A stretch of 53,871 nucleotides of DNA from Adiantum capillus-veneris (lineage: Eukaryota; Streptophyta; Polypodiopsida; Polypodiales; Pteridaceae). Positions within the stretch are counted from its first letter, which is position 1. Every line of letters begins with the position of its first letter. The notes beneath the pieces were generated by a model. The model saw only the letters and a program-made list of their open reading frames with translations, made no database searches and had not been told where the DNA came from. Made by a program: the position numbers and the translations under genes. This document shows positions 21,426 through 31,194 of the stretch, piece after piece. The stretch lies in NCBI GenBank assembly GCA_014529385.2, contig JABFUD020000242.1, forward strand, positions 1-53,871. The letters are read 5' to 3'.

Positions 21426-21732
21426 TGAGCTCATGGCCCGGACCTTTTTAGGTTATTTGCGGGGGGAATGACGAGGTAGTCGTTGAGTAGCTTCATACCG
21501 CAGACCGTTTGTCTCGGGGGAGTACTCAACGGCGTTGTTTGTTGTGTCTTGTAATATGTATATGTCAGCATTTGTGTTGCATTGTGATGTGCCAATTACT
21601 GAATATTCCTAATTGGATGAGATTGCCTGGGTATGTAATGTTAGTGCATCAAGACACCCGTGGAAGATCAATACGGTCTGGGTGTGAGGGCTAATTTTAC
21701 TACGCCGGAATATCAAGAGTTCCGATCTAGAC

Positions 21733-21834
21733 GAAAGGAGAAGCTAACTCCTTGATCAAAAGAACTGAAAGGAGAAGCTAACTCCTTCATCAAAAGAGCT
21801 GAAAGGAGAAGCTAACTCCTTAACAAAAAGAGCA
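21733..21834 (+). repeat. Three 34-bp tandem repeats
   Basis: gaaaggagaagctaactcct begins each unit at 21733, 21767 and 21801. Only the last third varies. The mirror copy is at 36202-36303. Confidence 0.93.
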
Positions 21835-21952
21835 AACTGATTGTCCCTCGGAATGTCCCTTGGAATGACCCTCGGAAATTTTTGAGCTAACTTGAGTTGT
21901 TTTGTAGATATGCTGTAATCGCGGACGATTACTCTCTTTCAAGAAGGGGAGA

Positions 21953-22584
21953 TGCCACAAACTGCTGACGTGTCAAAGCCTAAAGAATGGAGCCAACTTA
22001 CTGATGCCAGCCGAGGGGCCTAAACCCTAAGAAGAGCAAGTAACAAAAGAAGTCCTACCAACTTATGGGGACCCCGTCCGATGGGGCCCCAAGTGACATA
22101 AAGATTAAAATAAAGCAAGACCTGCAGCTGATGACGTGGCAGTTTCCGAAAATTGCACTGACATGATGATGTGGCAACGGATTTCCGCGCTTTGCACTGG
22201 CTGATGACGTGGCAACTGTACGGATTTCCGTAATTACGCTGGCAACTTTTGGCATTGCTTTTTGGACCAGAAGTTTTTGAGTTTGAAGGCTTTTCATGTA
22301 AACTGCTTTTCAGGCCAAGGGCCTTTAAATATGAGGTTAGTGCTCATTCTCTGGCAAGCTCTTGGAGAAGGTGTAGAGTCTGGAGTACCGGCTTGTACTG
22401 TGTTGATGCAATATAAAGAAATACCGAAAGGGGCGCCAATGTTTGGGGCCAATACTCTCTGGGGTGGAATTCCGCCACTCCGTGTCGCGTATCGTCTCTC
22501 TTTTTCAGTTCAATGGTTATTGAAGTGCTAAAAGTCTGTTTAGTCTATTCTTTTCTATTGGCACGTGGTGCCTGTCTTGTGACA
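21953..22584 (+). repeat. Element 3 3' LTR with purine tract
   Basis: Purine tract aagaaggggaga at 21941-21952, then tgccacaaactg. Ends tgtgaca at 22584 before the agagc duplication. 632 bp. Confidence 0.94.
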
Positions 22585-22976
22585 AGAGCAGATTGTTCTC
22601 AAGGCGAGAATTGACAGTACAGATATGTGAGAAAGAGCTTTTGGTGGCTATCCATGCTCTTATTCAATGGCTACATTACCTACTCGGAGCCGATATTACG
22701 GTTTTCACAGATGATGGGAGTTTACGCTACTTCTTGTCATGGAAGCAGCTATCGGAAAAAGTAGATAGATGGGTGGGTAGACATCTTGTCATGGTTTACT
22801 TCTGGATTGTCCATGTGCAGGGATAGAAGAAATTGGTGGCAAATACTTTGTCTCGAAAGCCGTTGGTTCTGGCTATTTCCGCGACACATCATAGAAACTT
22901 CGAGGATATGGTCGGTCAGTACGCCACAGATACAAATTTTGCAGAAATATTCAGTTGAATACAGAAAAGGGAGATA
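22585..22976 (+). pseudogene. Element 2 RNase H, C-terminal piece
   Basis: Continues the domain cut at 10054: CEKELLVAIHALIQWLHYLL with the catalytic glutamate, then ADITVFTDDGSLRYFLSWKQL with the second aspartate, then a frameshifted DALSRK-like end near 22845. The exact agagc duplication precedes it. Confidence 0.88.
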
Positions 22977-23348
22977 GCAGCGGACTATTCCATTTGGGAT
23001 GGCTACATGATGAAGAAAACCATGTTGTGCGTTACATAGCCGTTGAGGGAAAAGGTTCTAACCGAATGCCACTGTCCGCCTTTTATGGGTTACTGCGGCA
23101 TTGCTACCACCTTGAAAGGGGTAGAGAGATACTTCTTTTGGCCAAGACTCAAGAAGGATGTGGACGAGTTTGTGCGCAACTGCTTGGTATGCCAGAAGGT
23201 CGAGTTTGACAGGCATAAAGCACAGGGATTGTTACAGCCTTTACCCATACCCACCCGCCCTTGGGAAAATATTGCAATGGATTTCATTTTTCATCTCCCG
23301 AGAACATAGCGTGGGCACGATTGTTTATTGCCCAGGTCTTCAGATCAC
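22977..23348 (+). pseudogene. Element 2 integrase, N-terminal piece, cut by element 5
   Basis: Zinc domain (GYCGIATTLKGVERYFFWPRL, then NCLVCQKVEFD) and the start of the catalytic core (AMDFIFHLPRT, first aspartate). The gene is cut at 23348 in the segment just before the second catalytic aspartate. The first zinc-domain histidine region is damaged by a frameshift near 23070. Confidence 0.88.
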
Positions 23349-23984
23349 TGTTATGGGCGCGTATAGAGCTAGCAGAGAGCAAGTGGAGGCTCTCACAATG
23401 TACAAGAACTTGGGACTTAATGATAGGCTTAATATTGATTACAAGACTTAATACTTTATTAAGAGAGCTGGATACAAGACTTGGATTACATGACTTGAGT
23501 ACAAGACAAGGCTTGATTGCAAGGACAAGACTTGAACATGAGAACTAGAAGAGGGATTTCCTCATGGGAGGCTCACAACTGGTGTTGGCAAGACTGAGGG
23601 GCTTGTGGCCCAAGACCCCTATTTATACTAGTGCTTGAGGAGGTTAGGACTTTCTAGGTTCTCCTTGAGGAGGTTAGAATCTTCTAGAACCTTCTTGATC
23701 CTTCTAGTTCTTCTAGAACCTTCTGGATTCTTCAACTTTCTAGAGCTTTCTAGAGACTTCTAGATTCTTCGAGAATCTTCTTCAAGCTTCTAGAAACTTC
23801 TAGAATCTTCTTAATACTTTCAGAACCTTCTAGAATATTCTGGATCCTTCTAGAGATTTCTAGAGACTTCTAGATTCTTCTTCAAGCTTCTAGAATCTTC
23901 TTGATACTTTTAGAACCTTCTAGATTCTTCTAGAGTCTTCTAGTGATACTGCAGGCAACGACTTACTCTCAAGCATCCATGACA
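23349..23984 (-). repeat. Element 5 3' LTR (left copy)
   Basis: Minus-strand start tgtcatggatgc, end cccataaca. Holds the ten-base array and a TATA box (tataaatagggg, minus strand, about 23617-23628). The adjacent minus-strand purine tract agaggagggggtaa covers 23985-23998. Confidence 0.92.
23677..23940 (-). promoter_or_regulatory. Array of about 26 ten-base heat-shock-element-like units
   Basis: Consensus tagaancttc with a strict 10-bp period, so GAA and TTC alternate every 5 bp as in heat-shock elements. Uninterrupted perfect runs: four units at 23677-23694, five units at 23788-23810, four units at 23823-23840. The array ends about 50 bp upstream of the LTR TATA box. This is the sequence type bound by trimeric heat-shock factors (established for the motif). 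Response to heat is inferred. Confidence 0.8.
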
Positions 23985-23998
23985 TTACCCCCTCCTCT

Positions 23999-24736
23999 AG
24001 CGATGAGTTCCACGAGGAGCGGTGGGTGTTCCTTGACTGGGGCTTCCATGGATGCTGTTGATGGAACTCATGAAGTTTGGACCAATGAGAAGACCCAAGT
24101 ACTAAAACATGGAAGATTGCATAAATCTGCATAGACTGTGGAATTGGAGATGATATGTGATTGGATTCACTTGGCCAACTATCTTGAATGGTCCAAGTCT
24201 TTAATAAACTAGCTTTTGCAAAGGGTGAGATGAACGTAGATCATGGTGGAGAAGCCACACTCGATTCTTAATCTCGTATAGTGGATGCTGCATTTGATGT
24301 TTGTCCACACTAGCTTTATATCTCTGATGAGCTCTTCTGATATTTACTGTCAATTCTTTGTGAATGCTTTGTAGATGTGTGGCTAATTTTATGGCAGTCC
24401 GATTTTTCACTTGATGATTCATGTAGACATCCATCATTAGGTGTTGATGATAGTTTATTGTGCATCGATGATACTGCTCTACGGCTTGATTCACCCCCTT
24501 TGTTTGTCCATCACTTTGTGGATGATTGGATTAAGAGAGGTTAATCTTTACAACTTGAATCTTGAACAAGTCTTTCCAAAAGCTTGATAGCAACTCTGAT
24601 CCTTGATTTGAAACAATGTCACTTGGAAGTCCATGATAGCGGTAAATGTCCTCAAAGAAAATCTTTCCCATTCCTTTCCCAATGAATGAAGAAGGGTGAT
24701 AGCCTTGACGTAGCTTGCTAAGCTTGGTTTCAACAA
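23999..24736 (-). pseudogene. Element 5 integrase remnant
   Basis: On the minus strand, frames at 24736-24548 and 24494-24201 show a core-like HGLPSDIV, a degenerate SNQGS in place of SDRGS, HPQSDGQTKG without the usual glutamate, and a C-terminal RYKASVDKH, NRVWLLHHDLRS, RLGPFKI series. At least two catalytic acids are lost and frames are shifted. Confidence 0.8.
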
Positions 24737-25267
24737 CTACTTCTCCAAAGTGTGTTGAGAGAAGTGCACCAATGAGATAATTTTAGAAGAACCATCCGAA
24801 CAAAGCTTTGGTTGCATGCATATAAACAGCTCCGCTTGTTGGAAGAAGCCTCTAAAATTCGATCCTATCCCATTATACTTTTCAGGAAAGTTGTCCTCCA
24901 GATCCTTCCTTTGTTGTGGTGAACTAGCTGAAACCACGGGAAGATTTTTGAACGTATTGTCTTCTTGAACTGGTGATTGAGGCTCTCGCACTATTGGACT
25001 TGGAAAGTGTGGTTTCTCTACTTGACCCCTTGAACTAGCCAAAATCATGGGTGGATTTTGGTATATAGTGGCTTTATGGAGTTCTTGCACTGCAGGTTGA
25101 AGCTCTTGGGAATGGGATGGGGGTTGAAGCTCTTGCACCACTAGACTTGGCAAGTGTGATTTTTCTTCTTTCCGTTGTGCGTGTAGCTCTTGAATTTGTT
25201 GTTGCACCTTTTGCAAGGTGGATGCAATGCTTTCCAAAATAGATTGTTGCATGGCTAGGTAAGCCAT
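24737..25267 (-). pseudogene. Element 5 gag-like gene
   Basis: ATG at 25267, 176 codons. It starts with a coiled-coil-like glutamine-rich segment, carries repeated SHxQELQPxVQEL units, and ends with a gag-type FRGFFQQAELFICMQPKL segment. It then joins integrase-like sequence directly with no protease or RT between. In the right arm one extra A in an A run near 33165 closes the frame early. Confidence 0.78.
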
Positions 25268-25286
25268 GATGTGAGTCTTGCCAAAC

Positions 25287-25955
25287 TGTTATGGGCGCGT
25301 ATAGAGCTAGAAGAGAGCAAGTGGAGGCGCTCACAATGTACAAGAACTTGGGACTTGATGATAGGCTTAATATTGATTACAAGACTTAATACTTTATTAA
25401 GAGAGCTAGATACAAGACTTGGATTACATGACTTGAGTACAAGACAAGGCTTGATTGCAAGGACAATACTTGAACATAAGAACTAGCAGAAGGATTTTTT
25501 CATAGGAGGCTCACAACTTGTGTTGGCAAGACTGATGGGCTTGTGACCCAAGACCCCTATTTATACTAGTGCTTGAGGAGGTTAGGACTTTCTAGGTTCT
25601 CCTTGAGGAGGTTAGAATCTTCTAGAACCTTCTTGATCCTTCTAGTTCTTCTAGAACCTTTTGGATCCTTCTTCAACTTTCTAGAGCTTTCTAGAGACTT
25701 CTAGATTCTTCGAGAATCTTCTTCAAGCTTCTAGAAACTTCTAGAATCTTTTTAATACTTTTAGAACCTTCTAGAATATTCTGGATCCTTCTAGAGATTT
25801 CTAGAGACTTTTAGATTCTTCCAGAATCTTCTTCAAGCTTCTAGAAACTTCTAGAATCTTCTTGATACTTTTAGAACCTTCTAGAATATTTTGGATCCTT
25901 CTAGATTCTTCTAGTGATAATGCAGGCAACGACTTACTCTCAAGCATCCATGACA
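25287..25955 (-). repeat. Element 5 5' LTR (left copy)
   Basis: 669 bp. Longer than the 3' LTR mainly because the ten-base array has about three to four more units. The minus-strand primer candidate tggcaagactcac starts three bases after the LTR end (about 25283 downward) and is not of initiator-Met type. Confidence 0.92.
25615..25912 (-). promoter_or_regulatory. Array of about 30 ten-base heat-shock-element-like units
   Basis: Same array as at 23677-23940 with extra units and point changes. It lies directly upstream of a minus-strand tataaatagggg near 25553-25564. As this is the 5' LTR, it would be the working promoter. Confidence 0.8.
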
Positions 25956-26343
25956 ATTACATGGCATGCATGAGACGATTGTCTCCGACAGGGACCCCAA
26001 GTTCACGAGTTTGTTTCGGATGGCTATTTGGGAGAACATAGGCACGTGGTTGCAATTTTCGTTCCACCCGCAGACTGACGGGCAATGAGAGATTGCTAAT
26101 TTAGTGGTACTGGATTTGTTGAAGTCTTCTTTGTTGGATCAGAAGACTACTTGGGAAAGGTTTTTACCTTTGGTGGAATATGCCTACAGAAACACAATTA
26201 ACTCTTTGATGGGGAAGGTACCATTTGAGATTCTTGAATTTGCTACAAGGGTTCACCCTTCCTTAGCACAAAAGATAAGATTTTTCTTTGAAGCCAACCA
26301 GTTCACGAGGGACTTGGTTCGGAAGGCTTTGCAGAAATTTTAG
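25956..26343 (+). pseudogene. Element 2 integrase core, after element 5
   Basis: Resumes with IVSDRDPKF (second catalytic aspartate), FHPQTDGQ followed by TGA and then EIAN with the glutamate, LPLVEYAYRNTINS, and stops at 26341-26343 after KALQKF. Closely parallel to the element 1 integrase. Confidence 0.88.
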
Positions 26344-26830
26344 GAAAGACAGAAAAAGGCAGCAGATCGCCATCGTTGCGATTTGAAATTGAAGGAGAAT
26401 GATTGGGTGCTCTTACATTATGGGAAGGCACGCCCGAGAAAGAATAAAATGGAAAGGAGCGGTTTCTTTGAAAGCTTAGCATGAGATAGTGTGGACCTTT
26501 CCAGATTTTCCAAAAAGATAAACGATATCTCCTTTGGACCGAAGTTGCCAGAATACTTGGAGGATTCATAATGTTTTTCATGTGAGTCTCTTAAAGCCTT
26601 GTGAAGGCTATGTGCCCGATGATGGAAAGCCAGATATGCAACCCGAATTGGACGGAAACGAGCAGATACTTGTTCCAGAACAGAAATTGGCATAGAAAGA
26701 AAGAAAGAAGGTAAAGCGAACTGACGGCTCTTGGTTAAATTCAAGACCTACTTCGCAATGGATGCGAAGCGAATGGAGGCGGGAAGACCTGGCATATATT
26801 CCTCGGAATGTGAATTTTACCTTTTGGTTA
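26344..26830 (+). pseudogene. Element 2 integrase C-terminus, possible chromodomain remnant
   Basis: KAADRHRCDLKLKENDWVLL and NVFHVSLLKPCEGYVPDDG are clear. The GPF region is damaged. An EQILVPEQ start and a WMRSEWRREDLAYIP end suggest a decayed chromodomain, but its core is not recognisable. Confidence 0.72.
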
Positions 26831-27388
26831 GCATATAATTATAAAATTCAGTCCATGCTCAATCTGATGGTGACTTTGCAAAGAGGGGAGTTACTCCGCT
26901 CCTTTAGTACAAATGCGTTTTTTGAATACTAGAGTCACTGCTGTCTCTTTGAGCTTCAGGGATACTGAGAGCTGACAATATTTTGTTAGATAACTTTATG
27001 AAATGGATCCCGGAAAATATGAAACTGACTTGTTCTTGACTTGTTTAAGTGCAGGAACTGATAGACGAAATGATTGCATCATTTCGGTCTGAATGATCTC
27101 AAATAGACATGGTTACAATAGGGGTTAGTCAATCGGGCATCTATGGTCTTGAGTGGATCTAGATGCGATTGCTAAGTGCATTGCCGATAAATCATGGTCT
27201 AAGATCCGAATGAATGTTGAATGTGATTGGTCATGTGATGTCCTGTGATGTCGTGTGATGTGACTGTCGATTGGTACATGTGCTAGATGTGTGTTCCTAG
27301 TGCGTCTGTACTAACAGTCAGTCTGCTAAGGCAGTTTATGGCTTTTGTCTGTTTTGCAGGCATAATCGAGGGCGATTACAATGCTTTC
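26831..27388 (+). other. Element 2 3' non-coding region
   Basis: No coding domain. AT-rich, with a run of gtgatgt-type repeats near 27230-27265. It ends in an atcgagggcgattacaatgctttcaag stretch that parallels the same position in element 3. Confidence 0.65.
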
Positions 27389-27400
27389 AAGAGGGGGGTA

Positions 27401-27637
27401 TGTCACAAAATGGTGACATGGCATAACCCAAACACACATACACTCTCTCTTGCAGTGGCAGAGCTACTCCCAAAAATCACGTGGAAATGCTGACGTGGCT
27501 GGCTGTACGGCAGCCCGGAATCTGCGGTGCTTTTCATGGGTTGGATGCCATGTGGCAGCTGTACGGACTTCCGCAATTTGCGGCAGCTTTTGGACATTGC
27601 TTTTGCTGCTTATTTACACAAGGAGATATATATATAT

Positions 27638-27728
<91 letters not shown>

Positions 27729-28009
27729 CCTTTGCTTTATTTTGGGGCTCAAGAGAGCTTGTGAGAGAAAGCTTTTGCTTTATTTTAAAAGCTTTTGATT
27801 TTCAGCTTTTGGGCTCTATGCTATTAGCATCCCTTGTAATCTTTAAATATGTGAGCAGGCTTCTCACCACTCAGAGAGATATCTCTAGGCACAAAACTCC
27901 GCCGGTCCAGTGTCGAATCAATTGTGAACTGTGAACTGTGAACTGTTTTGAAGTATTTATTTGTGCTATCGCGGTAGATGCTTGACTTGGAGTGTCCAAG
28001 TCTGTTACA
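27401..28009 (+). repeat. Element 2 3' LTR with purine tract
   Basis: Purine tract aagaggggggta at 27389-27400, then tgtcacaaaatgg. Ends tgttaca at 28009. U3 has TGACGT/ctgtacgg modules, then a TA/GA microsatellite. The 5' LTR lacks this U3. Confidence 0.93.
27624..27727 (+). repeat. (TA)n(GA)n compound microsatellite
   Basis: About 55 bp of TA followed by about 48 bp of GA in the element 2 3' LTR. The mirror copy is at about 30292-30392. The left copy has one ataat break that the right copy lacks. Confidence 0.95.
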
Positions 28010-28225
28010 TCTTGTGCAATCAAAGGGTATGCAACTACTCTAGAGTGCTTGGACATGCATGTCCTGTGTACATGCAACTATTCTAAAGTGCTTGGACATG
28101 CACATCCTTTGTACAGGCCCACAAGGTGCTTGAACACTTACTAGGCTGTCTCAAACCCCAGAAGTAGGAGTTAGCTTGCCCACATGCACATGGGGTCAGA
28201 TGTGCACGTGACACGTAGTAAGTTT
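28010..28225. other. Unassigned DNA after element 2, with a short tandem duplication
   Basis: Contains two copies of about 44 bp (tgcaacta-ctctagagtgcttggacatgca, 28027-28113). It also resembles 6857-7035 on the other flank of element 2. No coding sequence. It could be part of an older repeat into which element 2 inserted. Confidence 0.6.
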
Positions 28226-28982
28226 GTTTTCAACGTTTCTTTCTTTGTAATGTTCAAAATAAGCAATAGTAAATTCAATAAAAGTGGGGAGCTTAAAAGC
28301 CCACTTATTGTTTGACTTAGTAACACACTAATTTGGTGTTTAGATCTTTAGAGCTTTTAGTATTTTTTCTCTTATTTGACATATGCTAGCCTTTATTATG
28401 GCTGAGTATGCCTGTCATGATCGGAGGGTGATAGAAACTCAGTTCGTTGGTTTGTAGAGTACGTTCAAAGCATGAATGACCTCTATACAAACCTACACCT
28501 ACGCTGGGCATTGATGACTTGAGTAGGGATGCCATGGACTCATAGCTTCTGTCCAGGCTATGCATGATAAACATGATAATCTTATTCTTCTTGTTTGGAC
28601 AAGTCGCGAAGTTGCAAGTAATGTAAGCTAAATACCAGAAATGAATACTAATACGAAGCTACCTAGAAGAGGCTAAATCTTCTTAAGGTATATATAAACT
28701 TGCACCTACTTCTGGGCATTGATAATGGTGATAATCTGATTCTTCCTGTTTGGACGAATAACGAAGTTGAGGTCTCATATTGTCAAGTTTTCAACGTTGT
28801 ACTTCTTTGGTTATGTTTTGCCTCTTCTAAGTAGGTACGTAGTAGTATTTAGTTTAAGAATTTGTTCTTTGAGAAGTTGTTGTGTGGAGTTTGGACTCTA
28901 GGATTAAAGTCTTTGTGATGTCTTATCCTTGTTTGTTTAATATTGAGTTCTTATTTAAGTTTTAGTCAAGTAAGCTTCTCTT
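28226..28982. other. Unassigned DNA leading to the axis, diverged direct duplication
   Basis: Two related blocks, about 28490-28690 and 28695-28860, share cacctac-ctgggcattgat and gataatct-attctt-tgtttgga-aa-cgaagttg. A minus-strand 62-codon open stretch at 28386-28574 (IMHSLDRSYESMASLLKSS) faintly resembles Copia-type gag but is too short to call. A small inverted repeat aagtggg/cccactt lies near 28282-28308. Confidence 0.55.
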
Positions 28983-29042
28983 GACTTATATTGCTTATGC
29001 CTTTTCTAAAGAATTTTAGATAAGGCATAAGCAATATAAGTC
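28983..29042. repeat. Axis of the palindrome: 21-bp perfect hairpin arms, 18-nt loop
   Basis: Positions 28983-29003 and 29022-29042 are exact reverse complements of 21 nt. The 18-nt spacer 29004-29021 is itself nearly self-complementary: six of its nine opposed positions pair. The reversal point therefore lies on a strong short inverted repeat. Such a site can seed fold-back replication in a cell, and it can also seed fold-back priming or template switching in a library. Confidence 0.95.
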
Positions 29043-30010
29043 AGAGAAGCTTACTGACTAAAATTAAAAATAGAACTCAATATTTAAACAAACAAGGATA
29101 AGACATCACAAAGACTTTATCTAGAGTCCAAACTCCACACAACAACTTCTCAAAGAACAAATTCTTAAAACTAAATACTACTACGTACCTCTTGAAGTGG
29201 CAAAAACATATAACAAAGAAGTACAACGTTGAAAACTTGAAATATGAGACCTCAACTTCGTTATTCGTCCAAACAGGAAGAATCAGATTATCACCATTAT
29301 CAATGCCCAGAAGTAGGTGCAAGTTTATATATACCTTAAGAAAGATTTAGCTCTTCTAGGTAGCTTCGTATTAGTATTCATTTCTGGTATTTTAGCTTAC
29401 ATTACTTGCAACTTCGCGACTTGTCCAACAAGAAGAATAAGATTATCATGTTTATCATGCATAGCCTGGACAGAAGCTATGAGTCCATGGCATCCCTACT
29501 CAAGTCATCAATGCCCAAGCGTAGGTGTAGGTTTGTATAGAGGTCATTCATGCTTTGAACGTACTCTACAAACCAACGAACTGAGTTTCTATCACCCTCC
29601 GATCATGACAGGCATACTCAGCCATAATAAAGGCTAGCATATGTCAAATAAGAGAAAAAATACTAAAAGCTCTAAAGATCTAAACACCAAATTAGTGTGT
29701 TACTAAGTCAAACAATAAGTGGGCTTTTAAGCTCCCCACTTTTATTGAATTTACTATTGCTTATTTTGAACATTACAAAGAAGAAACGTTGAAAACAAAC
29801 TTACTACGTGTCACGTGCACATCTGACCCCATGTGCATGTGGGCAAGCTAACTCCTACTTCTGGGGTTTGAGACAGCCTAGTAAGTGTTCAAGCCTTGTG
29901 GGCCTGTACAAAGGATGTGCATGTCCAAGCACTTTAGAATAGTTGCATGTACACAGGACATGCATGTCCAAGCACTCTAGAGTAGTTGCATACCCTTTGA
30001 TTGCACAAGA
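29043..30010. other. Mirror copy of the unassigned axis region
   Basis: Reverse complement of 28010-28982. About 15 differences fall within 250 bp of the axis, including lengths of A/T runs. Further out it matches the left arm closely. Confidence 0.85.
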
Positions 30011-30619
<609 letters not shown>

Positions 30620-31194
30620 TACCCCCCTCTTGAAAGCATTGTTATCGCCCTCGATTATGCCTGCAAAACAGACAAAAGCCATAAACTGCCTTAGCAGACA
30701 CTGACTGTTAGTACAGACGCACTAGGAACACACATCTAGCACATGTACCAATCGACAGTCACATCACACGACATCACAGGACATCACATGACCAATCACA
30801 TTCAACATTCATTCGGATCTTAGACCATGATTTATCGGCAATGCACTTAGCAATCGCATCTAGATCCACTCAAGACCATAGATGCCCGATTGACTAACCC
30901 CTATTGTAACCATGTCTATTTGAGATCATTCAGACCGAAATGATGCAATCATTTCGTCTATCAGTTCCTGCACTTAAACAAGTCAAGAACAAGTCAGTTT
31001 CATATTTTCCGGGATTCCATTTCATAAGTTATCTAAAAAATATTGTCAGCTCTCAGTATCCCTGAAGCTCAAAGAGACATCAGTGACTCTAGTATTCAAA
31101 AATCGAGGCATTTGTAGACAAAGGAGCGGAGTAACTCCCCTCTTGTGCAAACCCACTGCATCAGATCTCCGGCCAAGCTGAATTATGGGTTCCA

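Larger units (their letters stand above)
21111..21940 (+). other. Element 3 3' non-coding region
   Basis: No coding domain. Contains a three-unit repeat of about 52 bp (21269-21425), a three-unit 34-bp repeat (21733-21834) and a short run of ccctcggaatg units (about 21846-21880). The gcggacgattactctctttcaag segment before the purine tract resembles the same position in element 2. Confidence 0.75.
10055..22584 (+). mobile_element. Element 3: deleted Ty3/gypsy element, left copy, inserted in RNase H of element 2
   Basis: The ends are 10055 (tgtcac) and 22584 (tgtgaca), flanked by the exact 5-bp duplication agagc at 10050-10054 and 22585-22589. It carries 632-633-bp LTRs, a near-canonical primer site, gag and protease, then runs directly into a 3' non-coding region. 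RT, RNase H and integrase are absent. Native length without element 4 is about 4.0 kb. It would have depended on enzymes from relatives. Confidence 0.95.
23349..25955 (-). mobile_element. Element 5: short Ty3/gypsy derivative with heat-shock-type LTRs, left copy
   Basis: Ends tgttatggg at 23349 and catgaca at 25955, flanked by atcac (23344-23348) and attac (25956-25960), a 5-bp duplication with one transition. LTRs of 636 and 669 bp enclose only 1.3 kb with a gag fragment fused to a decayed integrase. Protease, RT and RNase H are absent. Removing it with one target copy restores the integrase frame of element 2. Confidence 0.92.
7021..28009 (+). mobile_element. Element 2: chromovirus-like Ty3/gypsy, left copy, split by elements 3 and 5
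   Basis: LTRs at 7021-7404 and 27401-28009, initiator-Met primer site, gag, protease remnant, RT with its catalytic core deleted, RNase H, integrase and purine tract. RNase H is interrupted by element 3 and integrase by element 5. Without the guests the element is about 5.85 kb. Gag and integrase resemble element 1. The five bases outside the two LTRs do not match (ggatg versus tcttg), so its ends have probably been rearranged. Confidence 0.9.
4126..29003 (+). repeat. Left arm of giant palindrome
   Basis: This stretch is repeated as its reverse complement at 29022-53871. Paired positions add up to about 58025 near the axis, 58034-58040 in the inner elements and 57997 at the right edge, so net length drift is only tens of bases over almost 25 kb. 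It holds most of chromovirus 1 from its integrase onward, all of element 2 and the nested elements 3, 4 and 5. The outer end is not visible, because the window stops while the right arm is still matching. Positions 1-4125 therefore have no partner inside the window. Confidence 0.97.

Noticed and set aside
23677-23940. Possible CRISPR-like array of ten-base repeats
   Set aside because: The units are contiguous, with no spacers, lie inside an LTR in a plant genome and match heat-shock-element spacing.
27624-27727. Tyr-Ile and Arg-Glu repeat proteins over the microsatellite
   Set aside because: These frames are translations of (TA)n and (GA)n only.
28386-28574. Copia-type gag fragment near the axis
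   Set aside because: Only about 20 residues resemble the domain and no neighbouring Copia protein is present, so it is mentioned only as a faint similarity.
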